Source: Labilithrix sp.
Lineage (GTDB): Bacteria; Myxococcota_A; Polyangia; Polyangiales; Polyangiaceae
DNA length: 39,405 bases
Assembly (NCBI GenBank): GCA_019637225.1
Contig: JAHBWC010000076.1
Coordinates: 1 to 39,405 of the forward strand
Direction: 5' to 3'
Positions 34,631 to 39,405 of the stretch are shown in pieces. The position numbers were made by a program, and so were the translations under genes. Below the pieces are notes generated by a model. It saw nothing but the letters and a program-made list of their open reading frames with translations, made no database searches and was not told where the DNA came from. The stretch's first letter is position 1, and every line of letters begins with the position of its first letter.

Positions 34631-34852
34631 GTGAGCTCCGAGAAGAAACCCAACGCGACGGCGAACATCTTCGCCAACGCGCTCGCATCGACGCCGAGCT
34701 ACGTCGATGCGGGCGTGTCGGCGGGGATGCACAACACGCTGAAGTGCGCGAACTGCGGCGCCGGGCGAGAGCACAGCGCCGGCGAACAGACCGCCGGCGG
34801 CGCGCTGGTCTGCCGGTACTGCCGCGCGCCGCTCTCCGCGAAGTCGAAGTGA
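34631..34852 (+). CDS. Small zinc-ribbon protein
   Basis: The 73-residue protein has an N-terminal helix region (SSEKKPNATANIFANALAS). Two Cys pairs follow, LKCANCGAG and LVCRYCRAPL, which would hold one zinc. It resembles small zinc-ribbon modules but no family is named. The start is GTG 34631, 19 bp after the previous stop, with no strong ribosome-binding site, so translation may be coupled. Its stop lies 2 bp ahead of the ATG of the next gene. Position and shared zinc ribbons suggest a joint role with that protein. Confidence 0.65.
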   Translation: MSSEKKPNATANIFANALASTPSYVDAGVSAGMHNTLKCANCGAGREHSAGEQTAGGALVCRYCRAPLSAKSK

Positions 34853-34854
34853 CG

Positions 34855-35658
34855 ATGAGCGCGGCTGTCGTCACCCGCTGGGACGGCTTCCTCGCGCAGG
34901 TGCGCGAGCGTTTCGTCCAGATCATGCGCGAGGCCGAGGAGGGGTGCCCCATGCTCCTCCAGCAGGCCAACTTCGATCCGCTCCCGATGGGCAACGCGTG
35001 GAGCGCGATCGAGATCCGGGCGAAGCAGCTCGAGACGAAGATCGACGAGACGTGGAACGCCCAGGTCGAGGGCGCGTTCGAGCAAGCGGGCGCGCCGCCC
35101 GGCGCGATCGCCTACGAGCGCGCGAAGGGCGAGGCCCTCCGCGACTGGTTCGAGGTGGAGCGCGAGCGGACGCGCATCAAGATCTGGTCGGACGCCGGGC
35201 GAACGTTCTACCGGCGCGCGCTCGCCGAGCTCGGGCGTCCGTTCGCGTGCGTGCACTGCACGGCGCCGCTCGAAGTTCCGTTCACGTACCGCGCCCTCGA
35301 CGTCCCCTGCCCGCACTGCCGAAACGTCAACGGCTTCGAGCCGGGGACGTACATGCGCATGGGCGAGATCTGCGTCCACCCGCTCAGCGAGGAGGCCGCG
35401 TGGCCCGCGTGGCTCGCGATGCGTCAGGCAGAGAACGCCTGGCGCGCCGCGCGCCCGGTGACGATTCAGCACCTCAAGGCGTGGGAGCGGGCCCAGATCG
35501 CGTACTGGCACGCCTACCTCAGCGCGCGCGCGCGGCTCTTGCCGGACACGGCGCGCGCGTTCGACGCGGACCTCCGCGGAAAGATGCGCGCCTTCTACGA
35601 GCAGATGGAGCGCGAAGGTCCGTGGATCCAGGCGGGCCGCCCGCGCGATCTCGTCTGA
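34855..35658 (+). CDS. Zinc-ribbon helical protein, unknown function
   Basis: The 267-residue protein has a helical N-terminal half (WDGFLAQVRERFVQIMREAE; WSAIEIRAKQLETKIDETWN). A central zinc ribbon is FACVHCTAPLEVPF ... VPCPHCRNVNGFEPG. A helical C-terminal half follows, with many Trp and Arg (WRAARPVTIQHLKAWERAQI). There is no signal peptide or TM helix. No family is recognised. ATG 34855 is used; GTG 34849 in the same frame would overlap the previous stop (GTGA) and is also possible. It is the last gene of the three-gene cluster and is convergent with the lipoprotein gene at 35738-37231 across a 79-bp gap. Confidence 0.72.
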   Translation: MSAAVVTRWDGFLAQVRERFVQIMREAEEGCPMLLQQANFDPLPMGNAWSAIEIRAKQLETKIDETWNAQVEGAFEQAGAPPGAIAYERAKGEALRDWFEVERERTRIKIWSDAGRTFYRRALAELGRPFACVHCTAPLEVPFTYRALDVPCPHCRNVNGFEPGTYMRMGEICVHPLSEEAAWPAWLAMRQAENAWRAARPVTIQHLKAWERAQIAYWHAYLSARARLLPDTARAFDADLRGKMRAFYEQMEREGPWIQAGRPRDLV

Positions 35659-35737
35659 TCGCGCGCGCGCCGGAGCTTCCGCGCGGCGGCGGAGACGGCT
35701 GCCCACGCCGCGCCGGCCGACCGGGCGGCCTCGCCGC

Positions 35738-37231
35738 TCAGAGCGAGCAGCCGGGATCGAAGACGTAGACCGTCGCCGAGGGGGTCGGTCCGCCCTGATC
35801 GTTCGCCACGAGGTAGCCGACGCCGTTGCTCGCCGCGGCGGCGCCGAAGGCACCGATCGGCACCGGCAGGAGCTGCCGGCGCGGCCCCTCCCCTTCTTTG
35901 ACGAGCGCGAGGGGATCGCGACGGACGAACTGCACGGCGGTCTGCTGATCGTTCTCGTGCGCCTGCGTCGCGATCATCGCCGTCTTGGCGTCGAGCATCG
36001 CGGCCGAGGCCTGATTGCCGCCGAAGATGGCCGCGTTCGCGCCGACCGCCGGTCCGTTGTAGACCTCGAGATCGATGCCGGCGCTCGCCGTGATCGCGCC
36101 GGCCTCGCCGGGGACGAGGAAGTAGCCGCGCGCCGCGCGCGTGATGACGCCCGCGGGGCCCAGGTTCTGGTGGACGCCGGTCGCCCAGAAGATCGCGCCG
36201 TCGGGGCTCTGCGCGAACGTGCGATGGACGCTGACCGCTCCCGCGTCGGTGGCGTTGACCGTCGGTCCGGTGACCGGGTTGGCCGATCCGGCGTTGTCGA
36301 TGAACGCGAACGAAGCCGCCTCGGCCACCACCGCGCTCAAGAGGAGACGCTTGCCGCTCGTGGCGCTCGGGCCGAAGTTCTGAGGGGGCAAGAGGGCCGT
36401 GGCGGTGATCGACGCCGGCTCGCCCAGCGGAGCCTCGAGCGGCGTGGCCGGATACTGCGCGGCCTGGCTCACGAGGAGCGCGGAGTCGCCGCCGCGCGGG
36501 AAGAGCCACGTCCCCTCGGCGGGGCGGCTGTAGCTTGCGAGCACCGTCTGCGCGGTGATCTTCGTCGCGAAGGGATCGGCGGGAGCGTCGACGTACGCGA
36601 GCTGGATCCGGCTCGGCCCCGCCCCGCTCGCGCCGCCGAGCATCCAGACGCGGCTGCCGCTCTGCACGAGCGCGCTGGGGATGAAGCCGAGCCCGACGAC
36701 CGGAGCCTGCGGCGGCGACGGGTTCGACGGGTTCGAGACGTTGAAGGCGACCACGCCCGTCGGCGTGACGACGAAGAGCCACGGATGCACCGCGGCGGCG
36801 CACTTGCCGCACGAGAGCTGGGCGCCGACGGTGAACTGCGAGGCCTTGTAGCTGAACGGCGCGGCCGTCCCGCAGGTGCGCTTGGTCTGGTCGCACGCGG
36901 ACGCGCTGCACGCCGCGGGACGGCATACGTCGTACGCGCAGGCCTTGCGCGACAGATCGCACTTGCCCTTCAGGCACCCGTGGTTCGTCTTGCAGTCGTC
37001 GTCTTTCGCGCACGCCGACGCGTCGGGACCGACCGGAATGCCCGTGTCGATGCCTCCGTCTCCGGGCGCGCCGTCGTTGTCGGCCGCGCCGTCGTTGGGG
37101 CCGAGGCCGGCGTCCTTTGCCTTGTCGATCAACGACTCGTCGAGGTCGAGTGAGCAGCTCGCGCCTGCCGCGACGACCGCCAGCGCCGCGAGGCACAATG
37201 CGATACCGCTCCGGGGGGTGAGACGACTCAT
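35738..37231 (-). CDS. Cys-rich lipoprotein with beta-propeller-like repeats
   Basis: The 497-residue lipoprotein has signal ALCLAALAVVAAGASCSLD (lipobox GASC). An Asp/Gly linker and a Cys-rich module follow (ACAKDDDCKTNHGCLKGKCD; CAYDVCRPAACSASACDQ). The long remainder is beta-rich, with recurring strands such as WLFVVTPTGVVAFNV, RVWMLGGASGAG, AIFWATGVHQ and VGYLVANDQGG, which would fit a propeller. No named domain is seen. It should be on the cell envelope. Its ATG directly follows the stop of the TPR gene with no gap (TAGATG), so the two form an operon and are likely translationally coupled. Confidence 0.78.
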   Translation of the reverse strand: MSRLTPRSGIALCLAALAVVAAGASCSLDLDESLIDKAKDAGLGPNDGAADNDGAPGDGGIDTGIPVGPDASACAKDDDCKTNHGCLKGKCDLSRKACAYDVCRPAACSASACDQTKRTCGTAAPFSYKASQFTVGAQLSCGKCAAAVHPWLFVVTPTGVVAFNVSNPSNPSPPQAPVVGLGFIPSALVQSGSRVWMLGGASGAGPSRIQLAYVDAPADPFATKITAQTVLASYSRPAEGTWLFPRGGDSALLVSQAAQYPATPLEAPLGEPASITATALLPPQNFGPSATSGKRLLLSAVVAEAASFAFIDNAGSANPVTGPTVNATDAGAVSVHRTFAQSPDGAIFWATGVHQNLGPAGVITRAARGYFLVPGEAGAITASAGIDLEVYNGPAVGANAAIFGGNQASAAMLDAKTAMIATQAHENDQQTAVQFVRRDPLALVKEGEGPRRQLLPVPIGAFGAAAASNGVGYLVANDQGGPTPSATVYVFDPGCSL

Positions 37232-38248
37232 CTAGAACGTGCCTCCGACCACGACCGAGCCCGGCGCGGCGCCGACCTTCACGGCGCCGTCGGTCTTGTC
37301 ACCGAGCGGAACGACGACGAGCGCGATGCCGCCCGCGACGAGCACCGCGCCGCTGATGAGCGCCACGTTGGTCCAGGTCTCGAGCGACGAAGCATGGTCG
37401 AACGCCGCCCGCGAGGGCCCCGCGTCGTAGGCGTCCTTCGCGCCGTTCGCGCTCGTCCCGAGGATGACGCCCGCGCCGAGCGCGGCGACGCCGACGCCGG
37501 CGATGCCGACGCCGACGACGCGCATCGTCGTCCAGAACGGCTCACGAAGACGCGCGGGGGTCGTGTCGACGGGGCGCGGAGCGGGCTCTTCGACCGGCTC
37601 GGGCTCCACCTTCGGCGCCGGCGCCGGCTCGTCCTTGAGCTCGAGGCTCGTTACCTTCCCGGCTTCGAGCGAGACGTCGCGACGCTCGATCGGCTTGCTC
37701 GGGGCCCGCACGCTCAGCGTGTGCACGCCGGGCGAGGCGTGAAGACGCGCCGGCGCGTGGACCTCCGTGAGCGTGTCGAGCTGGACCTTCCAGCCCTCGG
37801 GCGCCGTCACGACGACGGTGCCGAGGCTCTTCTCGAGCGCGCTGACGCGGTCCTTCGCGATCGTCGTCTGCTTCGCGTCGAGGCCGGAGACCTCGAGCGC
37901 GCGTACGTACGCGTCGGCCGCGCGCTCGGGTCGCGAGGCGAGGTCCCAGGCGAGCGCCGCCGTGTAGAGGGCGATCGCGCTCGCCTTGAACGACGCGGCG
38001 GCCTCGAAGTGGAGGGCCGCTTCGGAGTAGCGCTTCTGCGCGAAGGCCTGCGTGCCCATGCCGTACTGCTGCCGCGCCTCGGCCGCCGAGTCGGCGGTCG
38101 GCTCGTCCGCGCGTGCCACGCCGGAGGCTCCGGCGAACGCGAGCGCCACGGCGAGCGCGAGGCCCGCCTTCCTGGCGCGCCGCGAGGACGAGGGGCCTGC
38201 CGTGGGGCCTCCCCGCGAGGACGTGGCGACCGTCCCACTTCTCTTCAT
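37232..38248 (-). CDS. Exported TPR-type protein with PEGA-like and C-terminal membrane segments
   Basis: The 338-residue protein has a basic start and a signal (AGLALAVALAFAGASGVARA). TPR-like helices follow (AEARQQYGMGTQAFAQKRYS, LHFEAAASFKASAIALYTAA, ERAADAYVRALEVSG), then a beta segment GTVVVTAPEGWKVQLDTLTE and HTLSVRAPSKPIERRDVSLE that resembles a PEGA domain. A Pro/Glu linker and two hydrophobic segments close it (VVGVGIAGVGVAALGAGVILG; VALISGAVLVAGGIALVVVPL). This layout is common in myxobacterial envelope proteins of unknown role. ATG 38248 puts the signal at the N-terminus. It is followed directly by the lipoprotein gene. Confidence 0.8.
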   Translation of the reverse strand: MKRSGTVATSSRGGPTAGPSSSRRARKAGLALAVALAFAGASGVARADEPTADSAAEARQQYGMGTQAFAQKRYSEAALHFEAAASFKASAIALYTAALAWDLASRPERAADAYVRALEVSGLDAKQTTIAKDRVSALEKSLGTVVVTAPEGWKVQLDTLTEVHAPARLHASPGVHTLSVRAPSKPIERRDVSLEAGKVTSLELKDEPAPAPKVEPEPVEEPAPRPVDTTPARLREPFWTTMRVVGVGIAGVGVAALGAGVILGTSANGAKDAYDAGPSRAAFDHASSLETWTNVALISGAVLVAGGIALVVVPLGDKTDGAVKVGAAPGSVVVGGTF

Positions 38249-38301
38249 GACCGCCAGTGTAGAGCGAAACGGCCCTGCCTGACGAGGCGCGTCGAGGAGG
38301 T

Positions 38302-39405
38302 TCAATACGGATTGTCCGGCAGCGCGCTCGGCTCACGGGGACGCGGCTTCGCGTGCGGCTTGGCCGACGACGCCGACGACGCCGAGGACGCCGAAGACGC
38401 GCCTTCCGGCGTGGCGGGATCGACGGGCGCGGCCGCGACGGGCTTCAGGGCAACGTCGAGCGGCGCCGTCGTGAAGTAGTCGATCTGCAGGCTCGCGTCC
38501 TCGTGGCCCGGCGCGCGCACGGACACCGTGACGGTCTGACCGGCGGGCGGTCGCGGCAGCGAGCGCGTCCCGGACGGCAGCTCCTTGCCGTCGACGATCA
38601 GGATCGCGTCCGCGGGCGTCGTGCGCAGCGCGATCTCCGGCGGAGGCGCGGGCGCAGGCGACGGCTCGGCGACCGACGGGCTCGTCGGCGCGGGCGCCGC
38701 CGACGCGGGCGCGGTCGTCGCGGCGGGAGGCGGAGCCGGCTCGGCCGTCGTTCGCGTGTACCAGATGAAGAAGCCTCCGCCGCCGATGAGCAAGGCGCAG
38801 AGCAACCCCACGAACGCGGCGAGCGCGTACTGCCCTGCACCGGCTTGCGGCTGCTGCGGCTCCGCGAACGCCTCGGGCGGAAGCGCGCTCGACACGTCGT
38901 AGATCGCCGTGTTGCCGTACGGGTTGCTCCCCGCGGCGCCGGAGCCCGGCGGGAGCGTGTTCGGCGTGAGCATCGGCGGCGGCCCCTGGCCGGACATCGA
39001 CCAGTCGCGCGGATGCCCCGGACGCGAGTGGTCGGCGGGCCACGCCTCCGGCGGCGCGTGAGGCGGAAGCGACGCTCCACCCAGCATCGGCGGCGCGCCG
39101 GCGCTCCCGTGCATCGGCGGTGCGGCGGCGCTCCCGTGCATCGGCGGCGCGCCGGCGCTCCCGTGCATCGGCGGTGCGGCGGCGCTCCCGTGCATCGGCG
39201 GCGGCGCGGCGCTCCCGTGCATCGGCGGCGGCGCGGCGCTCCCGTGGATCGGCGAGAGGATGCCGCCCGGCCCGATCGGGAGCGTGACGGCGAGGTGGCC
39301 CGCGGGGCCGAGGCCGTCGTGGACCGCGCGCGCGACGGGCGCGTGCGGGATCGTCGGCGAGCTCGCGGGCATCCCGTGAGCGTGCGCCACGCCGTCGAGG
39401 GCGAG
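38302..39405 (-). CDS. PEGA-domain membrane protein, C-terminal part (runs off right edge)
   Basis: The visible 367 residues start with LALDGVAHAHGMP. Six HGSA(A/G)(P/A)PPM units and a Pro/Gly-rich linker follow, then a TM helix (ALAAFVGLLCALLIGGGGFFIWY) and a Pro/Ala region. A PEGA domain comes next: IALRTTPADAILIVDGKELP and RPPAGQTVTVSVRAPGHEDA. The tail is Ser/Ala/Lys. In myxobacteria such C-terminal halves often follow a Ser/Thr kinase or FHA domain. The first visible residues recall the kinase E-helix (LAYAH...), but no HRD loop follows, so this is not claimed. It is separated by 53 bp from the downstream TPR gene on the same strand. Confidence 0.7.
   Translation of the reverse strand, partial: LALDGVAHAHGMPASSPTIPHAPVARAVHDGLGPAGHLAVTLPIGPGGILSPIHGSAAPPPMHGSAAPPPMHGSAAAPPMHGSAGAPPMHGSAAAPPMHGSAGAPPMLGGASLPPHAPPEAWPADHSRPGHPRDWSMSGQGPPPMLTPNTLPPGSGAAGSNPYGNTAIYDVSSALPPEAFAEPQQPQAGAGQYALAAFVGLLCALLIGGGGFFIWYTRTTAEPAPPPAATTAPASAAPAPTSPSVAEPSPAPAPPPEIALRTTPADAILIVDGKELPSGTRSLPRPPAGQTVTVSVRAPGHEDASLQIDYFTTAPLDVALKPVAAAPVDPATPEGASSASSASSASSAKPHAKPRPREPSALPDNPY
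39085..39246 (-). repeat. Six 27-bp tandem units encoding HGSAxxPPM
   Basis: The unit is nine codons long and in frame in the PEGA protein. Alternating units differ by A/G and P/A choices, which points to expansion of larger blocks. It lies in the linker before the TM helix. Confidence 0.9.

Noticed and set aside
39370..39405. Kinase catalytic-loop start (LALDGVAHAHGM) at the right edge
   Set aside because: No HRDLKPEN follows; the sequence goes straight into a Pro-rich linker.

Overview
The window is a high-GC stretch of chromosome that looks myxobacterial (Myxococcota, probably the Polyangia side). Supporting traits are the many short lipoproteins with Asp/Ala/Gly-rich linkers, a Cys-TM-Arg C-terminus of the MYXO-CTERM kind, a Hanks-type Ser/Thr kinase, a PEGA-domain protein, two formylglycine-generating-enzyme-like (SUMF1) proteins, an FHA-sigma54 activator and very dense coding on both strands. 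No tRNA, rRNA, insertion sequence, prophage or CRISPR array was seen. Genus level is not assigned.

Layout: 1-306 is the start of leuS. 467-4130 holds a small lipoprotein, a ferritin-like diiron protein, a YprB-type RNase H-fold exonuclease and a SUMF1 lipoprotein. 4213-6631 is a metB-hom operon (cystathionine gamma-synthase plus homoserine dehydrogenase). It is preceded by a leader that can fold in two mutually exclusive ways around the metB Shine-Dalgarno sequence. 6983-10309 has an SDR oxidoreductase, an ECF42-type sigma factor with its divergent DGPF partner, and PaiB. 10372-14603 has an IPT/EGF surface protein, an Asp-box beta-propeller paired with a MoaD-like protein, and a second SUMF1 protein. 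14653-20275 has an FHA-sigma54 regulator, a gluzincin-like lipoprotein, a Cys-rich repeat protein and an RCC1 lipoprotein.

20337-30888 is the most striking block. Four tightly packed minus-strand genes encode, in transcription order: a membrane Ser/Thr kinase; a protein joining a degenerate kinase domain, one TM helix and a five-heme cytochrome c; a protein joining two cyclic-nucleotide-binding domains, a four-cluster ferredoxin and b-type-like membrane helices; and a protein joining a tetraheme cytochrome, a 2[4Fe-4S] ferredoxin and a thioredoxin-reductase-like flavoprotein. A VWA protein follows. I read this as a signal-gated electron conduit between cytosolic NAD(P)H and periplasmic hemes. 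The domains are seen in the sequence; the function is inference.

31382-39405 has a Nudix hydrolase, a YheT-like hydrolase, a three-gene cluster of unknown function (a GYPQQ-repeat helical protein plus two zinc-ribbon proteins), a two-gene TPR/lipoprotein operon, and the C-terminal part of a PEGA-domain membrane protein that runs off the right edge.
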